A stretch of 17,987 bases of DNA from JAHJDS01 sp964569795 (lineage in GTDB: Bacteria > Desulfobacterota > Desulfarculia > Desulfarculales > JAHJDS01). Under the pieces are notes generated by a model. That model worked only from the letters and a program-made list of their open reading frames with translations, did not search any database and was not told the origin of the DNA. Both the position numbers and the translations under genes were made by a program. The first letter of the stretch is position 1. Each line of letters begins with the position of its first letter. Location of the stretch: the NCBI GenBank assembly GCA_964569795.1, contig CAZMVB010000049.1, forward strand, positions 1 through 17,987, given 5' to 3'. Below, in pieces: positions 1 to 9,547 of the stretch.

Positions 1-1
1 C

Positions 2-1387
2 TTGGCCGAACTGCCCCGCCGGCCCGACCCGGCCGACGTCCCGGCCGGGGGGCGCCGCGACGCCGGCCTGGTGATGCTGGACGGCCTGGGCTGTGCCCTG
101 GCCGCGTCCGGCCTGGCGCCGGGGCGGGCCATGATCCGGGCGGTCCTGGGCGCGGCCGGGGACGGGCCGTGCCGGGTGATCGGCCGGCCCGAGCGGACGT
201 CGCCCGCCCCGGCGGCCTTCATCAACGCCAAGCTCGGCAACCTCTTGGACATGGACGACGTCTGGCTCAACATCGGCCACCAGTCGCCGGTGGTCCTCTA
301 TCCGGCCCTGGCCGAGGGCGAGGCCCGGGGCGCCGGCGGCCGGGAGGTCCTGGCCGCCTTCATCGTCGGCTTCGAGGTGGCCTCCCGGGTGGTGGCCGCC
401 CTGGGCAGCCTGTTCAACGTCCAGGACGGTCGGGCCTCGCCCGGCCACCTGACCGGATTCGGACAGGCCGTGTTCGGCGGCGCGGCCGCGGCCGGCCGGC
501 TGGCCGCCCTGGACGAGGACCAGATGTGGCAGGCCCTGGGCATCGCCGGCCTGTACAGTCCGGCCCCTCTGTCCCACAAGTCGGTCATGAACATGTCCAT
601 GAGCAAGTATCAGCTCGATCTGGCCGCCCTGGGCGCGGTCATGGCCGCCCGGCTGGCCGAGGCCGGAGTGACGGGCTGCGCCACCATCCTCGACGACGAC
701 CTGTACGCCCGGGCCATGGGCAAGACCGGGTTCTGGCCCGAGTTTTTGACCGAAGGCTGGGGCGAGAGCTGGGCCGTGGCCGCGACCTCGCTCAAGCCGT
801 ACCCCCATTGCCGCCACACCCACTACGCCCTGGACCTGCTGGCCCGACTCAAAGACGAGCACGGCCTCGAGCCCGGCCAGATCAGGGCGATCAAGGTCCG
901 GGGCCTGCGCAACTACGTGGTCCATCCCTGGACCGAGTCCCGGCCCGAGGACCCCTTCCAGGCCCAGTTCAGTCTGCCCACCGGCCTGGCCCTGGTCGCC
1001 CTGGGCGTTCCCCCGGGGCCGGCCTGGATGGACCCCGAGCTGATCCGCTCGGCCGCGGTGCGGGCCCTGGCGGCCCGGGTCTCGGCCGAGGAGAATCCCG
1101 ACATCCTGCCGGCGATGATCGACGCCTATCCGCGGCCCTTGACCCGGGTTCCGACCGCGGTGACGGTCGAGACCGACCGCGGCTCGTTCACGGCCGAGAA
1201 GACCCACGCCCGGGGGGATCAGTTCGAGCCGACCCAGCGCCTGGACGAGGGGCGGATCATCGCCAAATTCGAGACCAACAGCCAGGACGTCCTGGCCCCG
1301 GACCGCCGGCGACGGGTGATCGAACTCACGCTGGATCTAGAACGGGTTCCCGAGGTCGGGACCCTGATGGACCTGCTCACCCCCTAG
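2..1387 (+). CDS. MmgE/PrpD family protein (dehydratase/decarboxylase fold), 5'-truncated
   Basis: The reading frame is open from the left edge to TAG at 1385-1387 (461 codons). It resembles the 2-methylcitrate dehydratase (PrpD), cis-aconitate decarboxylase and MmgE superfamily. The N-terminal pattern (LDGLGCALA) normally lies some 25-40 residues into the protein, so the true start is probably a little upstream of the window. Visible family motifs, counting from base 2, are D83-M-D-D-V-W followed by H93, a lysine in MSMSKYQ near residue 202, and KPYPHC at 265-270. Compared from memory with mammalian cis-aconitate decarboxylase (D93, T97, H103, K207, K272), the Asp, His and lysines seem kept, but the threonine is Val87. 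This argues against cis-aconitate decarboxylase itself. The family includes soluble dehydratases, decarboxylases and epimerases of small polycarboxylates. The gene lies 18 bp before a CoA ligase and probably shares its transcript. Family assignment is firm; the reaction is unknown. Confidence 0.88.
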   Translation: MAELPRRPDPADVPAGGRRDAGLVMLDGLGCALAASGLAPGRAMIRAVLGAAGDGPCRVIGRPERTSPAPAAFINAKLGNLLDMDDVWLNIGHQSPVVLYPALAEGEARGAGGREVLAAFIVGFEVASRVVAALGSLFNVQDGRASPGHLTGFGQAVFGGAAAAGRLAALDEDQMWQALGIAGLYSPAPLSHKSVMNMSMSKYQLDLAALGAVMAARLAEAGVTGCATILDDDLYARAMGKTGFWPEFLTEGWGESWAVAATSLKPYPHCRHTHYALDLLARLKDEHGLEPGQIRAIKVRGLRNYVVHPWTESRPEDPFQAQFSLPTGLALVALGVPPGPAWMDPELIRSAAVRALAARVSAEENPDILPAMIDAYPRPLTRVPTAVTVETDRGSFTAEKTHARGDQFEPTQRLDEGRIIAKFETNSQDVLAPDRRRRVIELTLDLERVPEVGTLMDLLTP

Positions 1388-1405
1388 AAAGGCGACCCCC
1401 GCACC

Positions 1406-2968
1406 ATGACCGTGGCCGAGATAATCGCCCGCAACGCCCGGCGGCGCCCCCATGGGGAGGCCCTGGTGGGCGAGGGACGCCGTCTGACCCACGCCCGCCT
1501 GGCGGCCCGGGTGGCCCACGTGGCCGGGGCCCTGACCTCCATGGGGCTGGGCCGGGGCGACAGGGTCCTGGTCCAGATGGCCAACCTGACGGCCTACGTC
1601 GAGCTGTATTTCGCCGTGCCGCTGATCGGCGCCGTCCTGGTGCCGCTCAACGTCCGCTTTACCCCGGCCGAGCTGCCCTACTACATCGACCACAGCCGGG
1701 CCTCGGCCCTGGTGGCCGATCTGTCCCGGGCCCGGGCCCTCCAGGAGGGCCTGGCCGAGTGGGGGTCCGTCCGGTGGCGCCTGGTGACGGGGGGCGATCT
1801 GGACGGCTGGCAATCCTATGACCGCCTCCAGCCCGCCCCGACCGGCGACCGCCAGGATTTTTCATCGGCGACCGAAAACGACGTGGCCTACATCTATTAC
1901 ACCAGCGGCACCACCGGGCGTCCCAAGGGGGCGATGTGGTCCCACCGGCAGGTCATCGACCACTTGGTCAATCTCCAGCTGGACCTGCCGCTCAAGCCCG
2001 AGGACGTGTCCCTGGTGGCGGTCAACCTGGCCCACGGCCCGTCCACCCTGCCGACCCTGCACCAGGTCTTGTTCACCGGCGGGCGGGTGGCCCTCTATCC
2101 GGGCCCCCGGTTCGAGGCCCAGGAGTTCGCCCGGATCGCCCTGGCCGAGGGGGCGACGACGACCCTGCTGGTCCCGACCATGCTGGCCCGGATGCTCGAC
2201 CTGGAGGGCGAACCCGGGCGCTGGTTCACGGGTTTCAAGTACATCAAGTACGCCGCGGCCAAGATGCCGCCCGATCAGTTGCGCCGGGCGGTCGAATTGA
2301 TGGGCACCCGTCTGACCCAGGGCTACGGCTCGACCGAGACCGTGGGCGGGGTGACCTTTCTGGCCCCGGCCGAGCACGACCCGGCCTCGCCCCGTCTGGC
2401 CGAGCGCCTGGCCTCGGCCGGACGCGAGTACTTCAACGTCCAGGTGGCGATCATGGGTCCGGACGGCGGACTGCTCCCGCCGGGCCGGGTCGGCCAGATC
2501 GTGGTCAAGAGCGACAAGAACTTCGCCGGCTACTGGCGCGACGAGGCGGCCACGGCCCTGACCTTTCAGGACGACTGGCTGCTCACCGGCGACCTGGGCC
2601 GGCTGGACGACGAGGGCTACCTGTACGTGGTCGATCGGGCGAGCGACATGATCATCACCGGCGGGGAGAACGTCTATCCCCGCGAGGTCGAGGACGTCCT
2701 GGACGGCTGCCCCGGGGTGGCGGAAAGCGCCGTGGTCGGGGTGCCCGACCCGGAGTGGGGCGAGGCGGTCTGGGCCTTTGTCGTCCCTGGGCCCGGGGCC
2801 GAGGTCAGCCCCGAGGACTGCCTCCGCCATTGCGCCGGGCGCCTGGCGGCCTACAAGAAGCCGAAACACATCGAGGTCTGCCGCTCCCTGCCCAAGAATC
2901 ATCTGGACAAGGTGCAGAAGCACCGCCTGCGGGAGCGGGCCGAGCGGATCATGCTGAAGGGAGGTTGA
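1406..2968 (+). CDS. AMP-forming acyl-CoA synthetase (class I adenylate-forming ligase)
   Basis: A 520-residue ATP-dependent acid:CoA ligase. It activates a carboxylic acid through an acyl-adenylate. The order of motifs is complete: phosphate-binding loop YTSGTTGRPKG at 165-175, QGYGSTE at 305-311, the TGD motif at 394-396, the hinge DRASDMIITGGENVYP at 410-425 with Arg411, and the C-terminal catalytic lysine, probably K502. In place of the usual SGK around that lysine the protein has LDK (PKNHLDKVQK), a mild variation. Length is normal for the family. ATG at 1406 follows a weak GAAAGG; the gene starts 18 bp after the MmgE/PrpD gene and ends 3 bp before the UbiD gene, whose ribosome-binding site lies over its last codons. 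The substrate is not predictable. The neighbours suggest an aromatic or unsaturated acid, either before or after decarboxylation by UbiD. A CaiC-like or medium-chain ligase annotation would be equally consistent. Confidence 0.93.
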   Translation: MTVAEIIARNARRRPHGEALVGEGRRLTHARLAARVAHVAGALTSMGLGRGDRVLVQMANLTAYVELYFAVPLIGAVLVPLNVRFTPAELPYYIDHSRASALVADLSRARALQEGLAEWGSVRWRLVTGGDLDGWQSYDRLQPAPTGDRQDFSSATENDVAYIYYTSGTTGRPKGAMWSHRQVIDHLVNLQLDLPLKPEDVSLVAVNLAHGPSTLPTLHQVLFTGGRVALYPGPRFEAQEFARIALAEGATTTLLVPTMLARMLDLEGEPGRWFTGFKYIKYAAAKMPPDQLRRAVELMGTRLTQGYGSTETVGGVTFLAPAEHDPASPRLAERLASAGREYFNVQVAIMGPDGGLLPPGRVGQIVVKSDKNFAGYWRDEAATALTFQDDWLLTGDLGRLDDEGYLYVVDRASDMIITGGENVYPREVEDVLDGCPGVAESAVVGVPDPEWGEAVWAFVVPGPGAEVSPEDCLRHCAGRLAAYKKPKHIEVCRSLPKNHLDKVQKHRLRERAERIMLKGG

Positions 2969-2971
2969 ATC

Positions 2972-4387
2972 GTGGCCTACGCCGATCTACGGGAATTCAT
3001 CACCAGACTGGAACAGGAAGGCGAGCTGGCCCGCGTCCGGGCCGAGGTGGACTGGAACCTGGAGCTGAGTCACGTGGCCAAGCTCAACGAGGAGGCCCTC
3101 GGTCCGGCCCTCCTGTTCGAAAACGTCAAGGGCTACTCCTGGCCGGTGTTCACCAGCGCCCTGGCCACCCCGGCCCGGCTGGCCCTGGCCCTGGGGATGG
3201 ACAAGACGGCGCCCTTCATGGACGTGGTCAAGACCTGGGTCGAGCGGGTCGAGAACAAGGTCCCGGTCAACCGGGTCGAGGGCGGTCCCTGCAAGGAGAA
3301 CATCGTCCGCCAAGGCGACGTCGATCTGACGGCCTTTCCCGCGCCCCGGTATTACGAGGGCGACGGCGGGCGCTACATCGGGACCACCTGCTGCATCATC
3401 TCGCGCGATCCGGACACCGGCTGGGTGAACGTGGGGACCCACCGGATGCAGATCCTGGACGAGAAGAACGCCGGCATCTGGATGATCCCGGGCAAGCACG
3501 TCGAGCTCCATCTCCAGAAATACGGCCAGCGGGGCGAGAAGATGCCCGTGGCCGTGGCCATCGGGGTGGACCCGATCCTGTTCCTGGTCTCCAGCGGCCC
3601 GGTGCCGGCCGGCGAGGACGAATACGAGGTCGCCGGGGCCATCCGCCAGGCCCCCCTGGACGTCTGCCGGGCCGAACTGTCCGATCTGCCGGTGCCGGCC
3701 GGGGCCGAGGTCATTCTCGAGGGATTCGTGGACCCGGTCGAGCGGCGGGACGAGGGGCCCTTCGGCGAGTACTCGGGCTATTACCAGGCCCGCTACCCCA
3801 AGCAGTTCCTGAACGTCCAGTGCATCACCCATCGCCACGACCCCATCCACTGGGGCTGCACCACCGGCCGGCCCATCACCGACATCCACGTCCTGATGTC
3901 CCTCAACCGGACGGCCAATTTGTGGTCCGACCTGAAACGGATGGCCATTCCCGGCATCAGGGCGGTCTATTGCCCGCCCGAGACCGGAGGCTATTACGTG
4001 GCCATCGTCTCGGTCAAGCAGACCTATCCCGGTCAGGCCCGCCAGGCGGCCCTGGCCGTGGCCGCCTCGGGCGCGGGCGGCTATTCGACCAAGCTGATCG
4101 TGGTCGTGGACGACGACGTGGACCCGACCAACCTGTCCCAGGTGTGGTGGGCCATGGGCATGCGCTACCAGCCCGACCGGGGGACCGACATCCTGCACCG
4201 CGGCCGGGCCTCCCACGTGGATCCCTCGCTGCGCATGGAGGAGGGGCAGGACTACACCTCCCGGATCATCATCGACGCCACGACCCCCTTTGAATGGCCC
4301 AAGGACAACCAGCCCCGGCTGATCACGCTCACCCCCGAGATCGAGCGCCGGGTGCGGGAGCGGTGGCGGGAGTTCTTCCCCGCCTGA
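2972..4387 (+). CDS. UbiD family decarboxylase (prenylated-FMN dependent)
   Basis: A 471-residue cytoplasmic UbiD-family enzyme. These enzymes use prenylated FMN and Mn2+ for reversible decarboxylation of alpha,beta-unsaturated or aromatic acids. The catalytic set can be placed by comparison, from memory, with fungal Fdc1: N153, H176 and E219 as metal/cofactor ligands, R158 (GTHRMQ) and the two glutamates of EGPFGE, E261 and E266. The spacings N-R (5) and R-H (18) match Fdc1 exactly, so the enzyme is probably active. GTG at 2972 is chosen because AAGGGAGG lies 8 bp upstream and MAYADLREFI is a typical UbiD N-terminus. Only 3 bp separate it from the ligase gene, indicating translational coupling. 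No UbiX prenyltransferase gene is in the window, so the cofactor must be made elsewhere. Members of the family act on free acids (ferulate, hydroxybenzoates, terephthalate) and on CoA esters (phthaloyl-CoA). The adjacent ligase makes the second option possible here. Confidence 0.94.
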   Translation: MAYADLREFITRLEQEGELARVRAEVDWNLELSHVAKLNEEALGPALLFENVKGYSWPVFTSALATPARLALALGMDKTAPFMDVVKTWVERVENKVPVNRVEGGPCKENIVRQGDVDLTAFPAPRYYEGDGGRYIGTTCCIISRDPDTGWVNVGTHRMQILDEKNAGIWMIPGKHVELHLQKYGQRGEKMPVAVAIGVDPILFLVSSGPVPAGEDEYEVAGAIRQAPLDVCRAELSDLPVPAGAEVILEGFVDPVERRDEGPFGEYSGYYQARYPKQFLNVQCITHRHDPIHWGCTTGRPITDIHVLMSLNRTANLWSDLKRMAIPGIRAVYCPPETGGYYVAIVSVKQTYPGQARQAALAVAASGAGGYSTKLIVVVDDDVDPTNLSQVWWAMGMRYQPDRGTDILHRGRASHVDPSLRMEEGQDYTSRIIIDATTPFEWPKDNQPRLITLTPEIERRVRERWREFFPA

Positions 4388-4416
4388 CGGGGAGGTGACC
4401 CGAGGACCCGAGGGGT

Positions 4417-5769
4417 ATGCCGCCCGTTGAGCAGAGTCCCGCAGCCGGGGTGGAGACCGACCGGCTCCATCCCCGGCGCTGGCTGATCCTGGGCCTGTGC
4501 TGCCTCCTGTTCGTCTGCACCCAGTTTTACCGGGTGTCCAACGCCATCATCGCCCCCGAGCTGCAGCGGGATTTGCTGGTCTCCCCGGAGCAGCTCGGCC
4601 TGCTCAACTCGGCCTTCTTCTATTTCTTCGCCCTGATGCAGCTTCCTCTGGGCCTGCTCCTGGACCGCTTCGGGGCCCGGTTGACCATCACCGTCCTGGG
4701 CCTGACCGGCTCGGTCGGGGCCTGGATGTTCGCCGAGGCCGGGGGTTTCGCCGGGGCCACCCTGGGCCGGGCCCTGCTGGGCCTGGGCATGGCCGCCAAC
4801 CTGATGGGCTCGATGAAGCTGTTCACCCGGTGGTTCAGCGCCCGCGAGTTCGCCACCCTGACCGGGGTGGTCCTGGCCCTGGGCGGCCTGGGCAGCATGT
4901 TCGCCGCCACCCCCCTGGCCATGATGGTCCATCTGGTCGGCTGGCGCTGGTCCTTCCGGATCATCGGCGGCCTGACCGCCGCGGTGACCCTGCTGTTCTG
5001 GTGGCTGGCCCTGGATCGTCCACCGGGTACGGACAAGGGCGCGGCCCTGGCGGCCGACGGGCCGCGGCTGACCGTGCTCCAGTCAATCAAGGCCCTCCTC
5101 AAAAGCCGGGACTACTGGCTGATCGCCTGGACAGGCTTCCTCCGCTATGGTAGCTTTATGGCCATCTTTTCCCTGTGGGTGGGACCGTACCTGATCCAGG
5201 GACTGGGCATGTCCCCGATCAAGGCCGGCAACTTCCTGCTGCTGCTCAACGTCGGCTTCATCCTGGGCGGCCCCCTGGGGGGATGGCTGTCGGACCGGCT
5301 GCTGCGGTCCCGTAAAAAGGTGGTGTTGCTCGGATTGGCCTCGCTGGCCGCGGTGCTGCTGGGCCTCAGCCAGGGGCTGGGCGGCCGGAGCGAGATCATG
5401 CTGGGCGCCCTCCTTATTCTGTTCGGGCTGGCCAGCCCCATCGGCATGGTCAGCTTCGCTCATATCAAGGAGGTCATGCCCCCGGCCATGACCGGCACGG
5501 CCGTGACCGGGATCAACTTGTTTTTCCACCTCGGCGCCGGGGTGTTTCTCCAGGGGATGGGGCTCGTCGTCGGCCAGTTGGTCTCGAGCGGCCGGCCGGC
5601 GGGCCCGACGGGCGGCCAGGCCTACGAGGCCGCCTTCTTTCTCGGTTTCTTGGCCGCGGCGCTGGGGATGACGCTCTACCTGTTCACCCGAGACGCCGCG
5701 TCCCTGAAAGGGACCGCCCGCCGGGCAAGGGCCGCGTCGAATCCCGGGAAGTCCGGGCGCCGGCGATGA
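4417..5769 (+). CDS. MFS transporter (probable organic-acid permease)
   Basis: A 450-residue integral membrane protein of the major facilitator superfamily with about 12 hydrophobic segments in two halves. The first starts near residue 25 (WLILGLCCLLFVCTQFYR). The loop 2-3 signature is GLLLDRFGAR at 79-88, with a second copy in the C-terminal half, GGWLSDR at about 288-294. The C-terminus is a basic, arginine-rich tail. The start ATG at 4417 has AGGA about 10 bp upstream. It lies 29 bp after the UbiD stop. In this place the natural guess is uptake or efflux of the acid handled by the ligase, decarboxylase and dehydrogenase around it, probably by proton symport. The sequence does not show the substrate or direction. 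Confidence 0.9.
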   Translation: MPPVEQSPAAGVETDRLHPRRWLILGLCCLLFVCTQFYRVSNAIIAPELQRDLLVSPEQLGLLNSAFFYFFALMQLPLGLLLDRFGARLTITVLGLTGSVGAWMFAEAGGFAGATLGRALLGLGMAANLMGSMKLFTRWFSAREFATLTGVVLALGGLGSMFAATPLAMMVHLVGWRWSFRIIGGLTAAVTLLFWWLALDRPPGTDKGAALAADGPRLTVLQSIKALLKSRDYWLIAWTGFLRYGSFMAIFSLWVGPYLIQGLGMSPIKAGNFLLLLNVGFILGGPLGGWLSDRLLRSRKKVVLLGLASLAAVLLGLSQGLGGRSEIMLGALLILFGLASPIGMVSFAHIKEVMPPAMTGTAVTGINLFFHLGAGVFLQGMGLVVGQLVSSGRPAGPTGGQAYEAAFFLGFLAAALGMTLYLFTRDAASLKGTARRARAASNPGKSGRRR

Positions 5770-5794
5770 TCGCCGCCCGGCCAGGAGATGGTTG

Positions 5795-6943
<1,149 letters not shown>

Positions 6944-6978
6944 CCGGGTTCTCCGGCCACGTTACCAGGGACCTGGAC

Positions 6979-8589
6979 GTGCCTCCCCTTGATGATCGGT
7001 CCGTGGTGGTGATCGGGGCCGGCCTGGCCGGCCTCCTGGCGGCCCTGTCCGCCCTGGAGCAGGGGGCCAGGGTCACCCTCCTGGACCGCAGCGGCCTCGG
7101 CCTGGGCACCAACTCGGCCATCTCCCGGGGCGCCCTGGCCGGGCCCACCGCCGGCTACGGCCGCGACCAGTACGTCCGGGACACCATCGCCGCGGGCAAG
7201 GGCCTCAATTGCCGGGCCTACGTGGAACTGGTCGCGGACCGGGCGCTCGAGGCCCTGGACCGCCTGCGGGTCCTGGGGGTCGGGCTGACCGAGGCCAAGG
7301 GGATTTACTTCGTGGAATCGCCCAGGCCCGAGGTCATCCCCGGGGCGGTGATGATGCGCCGTCTGGTCCAGGCGCTTTCGGGTCGGGCCGGACTCGAGCG
7401 GGTCGTCGGCCGGCAGGCCGTCGAGATCGTCCGGGCCGAGGGCCGGGCGGCGGGCGTCATGACCCGGGACAAGACCGGCCGCCAGCGGTATTTTCCGGCC
7501 GGGGCCGTGGTTCTGGCCGCGGGCGGGGCCGGGGCGGTGTACGCCCGCAACGACAATCAGCGGCGCGCCCTGGGTCAGGGTTTCCTCCTGGCCGCCCGGG
7601 CGGGCCTGCCGCTTTATGACATGGAGTTCGTCCAGTTCTATCCGGTGGTCCTGGCCCAGCCGGGCCTGCCGTCGTTCATGATCTATACCCCCTATCCGGA
7701 GGAGGCCCGGCTGATCAACGCCGCCGGCCAGGACCTGCTGCTCAAGTACGGCGTGGCCGACCTGAACCAGGCCATCAAGTTCCAGCGCGACCGCCTGTCC
7801 GCCGCCCTGTTCGAGGAGCTGAAAATCGGTCCGGTCAAGATGGACCTCCGGGCGGTGCCCGACGACCAGTGGCGCCGCTTCCCCCTGGCCCAGCTGGCCC
7901 GGATCAAATTCGATTTCAGGCGTCAACCCGTGGCCGTCTCGCCCGGGGCCCACTTCTGCATGGGCGGCGTGGCCGTGGACGGGCAAGGCCAGACCGACCT
8001 TCCCGGACTGTTCGCCTGCGGCGAGGTGGTCTGGGGCCTCCACGGGGCCAACCGCCGGGGAGGCAACGCCCTGCTGGAGTGCGTCGTTTCCGGTCCCCTG
8101 GCCGGCCGGGGCGCGGCGGCCTTTGCCCGAGCCAACAGGCCCGTCCGGCCGCCGGCCGGGGAGACATCGGCCGAGGCGGGCGGTCCGGACCTGCCCTGGC
8201 GGGTCCTGTTGCGGGAACTCCGGGAGATCGCCTGGCGTCACGCCGGCATCGAGCGGGACGAGGCCGGACTGCGGCGGGGCCTTAAGCTGGCGGCCGATCT
8301 GGAAGATAAGCTGGGGCGGGCCGCGGGCCGGGGCCCGGCCGCGACCCCGGACCGATCAGACCTGGAGGCAGGCCTGTTCATGGTCTGGGCGGTGCTCACC
8401 GCCAGCCTGGCCCGCCTCGAGAGCCGGGGCGCCTTTCAGCGCCGGGACTATCCGGACACGGACGACGGGGCCTGGCTGTCCAATTCACGCCTGCAATTCG
8501 ATCCGGCAGGCCCCGGGCTGGTGGTGAGTCATTGCCCGGTGAATCCCCCGGAGGGCCGGGCGAACCAGTCCGGGCGTGACCGCCCTTGA
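6979..8589 (+). CDS. FAD-dependent oxidoreductase, SdhA/FrdA/NadB fold with altered active site
   Basis: A 536-residue flavoprotein of the succinate dehydrogenase/fumarate reductase/L-aspartate oxidase group. It has the dinucleotide-binding GAGLAG at 13-18, HFCMGG at 325-330, the second FAD motif with GE at 348-349, HGANRRGGNALLE from 355, and an SdhA-like helical C-terminal domain (RLESRG near the end). Several SdhA/FrdA residues differ. QFHP is QFYP (Tyr221), the RGEGG stretch with the catalytic arginine reads YTPYPEEARLIN, and the histidine for covalent FAD attachment is absent (GTNSAISRG). The family histidine (325) and one arginine (359) remain. It has no signal peptide, so it is probably cytoplasmic with non-covalent FAD. 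GTG at 6979 is chosen: AGGGA lies 7 bp upstream and the FAD motif follows at once. A longer frame upstream only overlaps the acyl-CoA dehydrogenase gene. Partner and substrate are unknown; fumarate reduction is unlikely. Confidence 0.88.
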   Translation: MPPLDDRSVVVIGAGLAGLLAALSALEQGARVTLLDRSGLGLGTNSAISRGALAGPTAGYGRDQYVRDTIAAGKGLNCRAYVELVADRALEALDRLRVLGVGLTEAKGIYFVESPRPEVIPGAVMMRRLVQALSGRAGLERVVGRQAVEIVRAEGRAAGVMTRDKTGRQRYFPAGAVVLAAGGAGAVYARNDNQRRALGQGFLLAARAGLPLYDMEFVQFYPVVLAQPGLPSFMIYTPYPEEARLINAAGQDLLLKYGVADLNQAIKFQRDRLSAALFEELKIGPVKMDLRAVPDDQWRRFPLAQLARIKFDFRRQPVAVSPGAHFCMGGVAVDGQGQTDLPGLFACGEVVWGLHGANRRGGNALLECVVSGPLAGRGAAAFARANRPVRPPAGETSAEAGGPDLPWRVLLRELREIAWRHAGIERDEAGLRRGLKLAADLEDKLGRAAGRGPAATPDRSDLEAGLFMVWAVLTASLARLESRGAFQRRDYPDTDDGAWLSNSRLQFDPAGPGLVVSHCPVNPPEGRANQSGRDRP

Positions 8590-8590
8590 A

Positions 8591-8607
8591 GCCGTCCTGG
8601 GGGCGGC
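8591..8607. terminator. hairpin filling the convergent intergenic gap
   Basis: GCCGTCC at 8591-8597 pairs with GGGCGGC at 8601-8607 around the loop TGG (7 pairs, one of them G-T). It occupies almost all of the 19 bp between the two convergent stop codons. There is no T-tract on either side, so it is at best an atypical or Rho-assisted terminator or a transcript-end stabiliser for both operons. Confidence 0.35.
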
Positions 8608-8608
8608 C

Positions 8609-9547
8609 TCAGTAGTTCACCCGATCCAGACCCTTGAGCCCGAGGATCTCCCGGCCCTCGGCGGGCGTGGCCGGCTCGATCCCGAACTCCCGGGCGATCC
8701 GGATGAGCTTGGCCACCTGTTCGCCGCTGCTTTTGGCCAGGACTCCCTTTTCCAGGAACAGGTTGTCCTCCAGGCCCACCCGGGCGTGGCCGCCCATGAG
8801 CAGGGCGTGGGTCGTCATCGGTAACTGGAAACGCCCCGCGGCGCAGACCGACCACTCGAAGTCGCTGATCTGCTTCCGGGCGGTGTCCACCAGAAAGACC
8901 AGGTTGTCGATCGTGGCCGGGATGCCCCCTAAAATTCCCATCACGAACTGGAGATAGACCGGCGGGGTGACGTGGCCGTCGCGGATGAGCTGGGCCAGGT
9001 TGTTGATCATGCCCACGTCGTAGATCTCGAACTCGGGCTTGGTGCCGTGCTCGCGGAAGGACTCAAGGAAACGGCGCATGGTGTAGAAGGTGTTGGGGAA
9101 GATGAAGTCCTCGGTGCTCTCCAGGTAACCCTTTTCCCAGTCGTACTTCCATTCCTGGTAGTTCCTGACGATTTGGAACAGGGCGAAATTCAATGACCCG
9201 GCGTTGAGCGAGGCCAGTTCGGGCTCCAGGGTGGCCACCACCCGGACCCGGTTCTCGACCGGCTCGCCCATCTTGCCGCCGGTGGTGGTGCAGATGACGA
9301 TGTCGCACCGCTGCTTGACCTCGGTGACCACCTGGCGGTAGATGTCCTGGTCGGCGTTGGGCAGCCCGGTTTCCGGGTCGCGGACGTGGAGGTGGGCCAC
9401 GGTCCCGCCGGCGTCGTAAACCGACATGATGTCGTCGATCAGCTCCCGGGGGGTCACCGGCAGATAGGGTGACATGGTCGGGGTGTGGATCGAGCCGGTC
9501 ACGGCGGCGGTGATGATCGCCTTGTCTTTCAATCGTTTCGCGGTCAT
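8609..9547 (-). CDS. BKACE (DUF849) beta-keto acid cleavage enzyme
   Basis: A 312-residue member of the beta-keto acid cleavage enzyme family, whose type enzyme is 3-keto-5-aminohexanoate cleavage enzyme (Kce). The reaction is beta-keto acid + acetyl-CoA giving acetoacetate + a new acyl-CoA, with Zn2+ bound in a TIM barrel. The metal pair HLH is at 52-54 (in VAHLHVRDPETG). GGHARVGLEDN gives R256, E260 and D261, matching Kce R226, E230 and D231 recalled from the literature. Length is normal. ATG at 9547 overlaps the stop of the SDR gene by ATGA (9544-9547), so the two are translationally coupled. A longer in-frame start upstream would run through the SDR gene and is rejected. As the last gene of the transporter operon it probably performs the cleavage step. 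The substrate side chain cannot be read; carnitine-derived 3-dehydrocarnitine is one known BKACE substrate. Confidence 0.92.
   Translation of the reverse strand: MTAKRLKDKAIITAAVTGSIHTPTMSPYLPVTPRELIDDIMSVYDAGGTVAHLHVRDPETGLPNADQDIYRQVVTEVKQRCDIVICTTTGGKMGEPVENRVRVVATLEPELASLNAGSLNFALFQIVRNYQEWKYDWEKGYLESTEDFIFPNTFYTMRRFLESFREHGTKPEFEIYDVGMINNLAQLIRDGHVTPPVYLQFVMGILGGIPATIDNLVFLVDTARKQISDFEWSVCAAGRFQLPMTTHALLMGGHARVGLEDNLFLEKGVLAKSSGEQVAKLIRIAREFGIEPATPAEGREILGLKGLDRVNY

Noticed and set aside
2987..4216. Minus-strand open frame of 409 codons opposite the UbiD gene
   Set aside because: Repetitive GDG/HV-rich translation typical of antisense to GC-rich coding sequence; the plus-strand UbiD gene has all catalytic residues.
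1936..4293. Plus-strand alternative frame of 785 codons across the ligase and UbiD genes
   Set aside because: R/G/P-rich nonsense translation crossing a real gene boundary; no motifs.
6979..8589. Calling the flavoprotein succinate dehydrogenase, fumarate reductase or L-aspartate oxidase (nadB)
   Set aside because: The histidine and arginine needed for dicarboxylate chemistry are replaced, and no iron-sulfur or membrane subunit genes are present.
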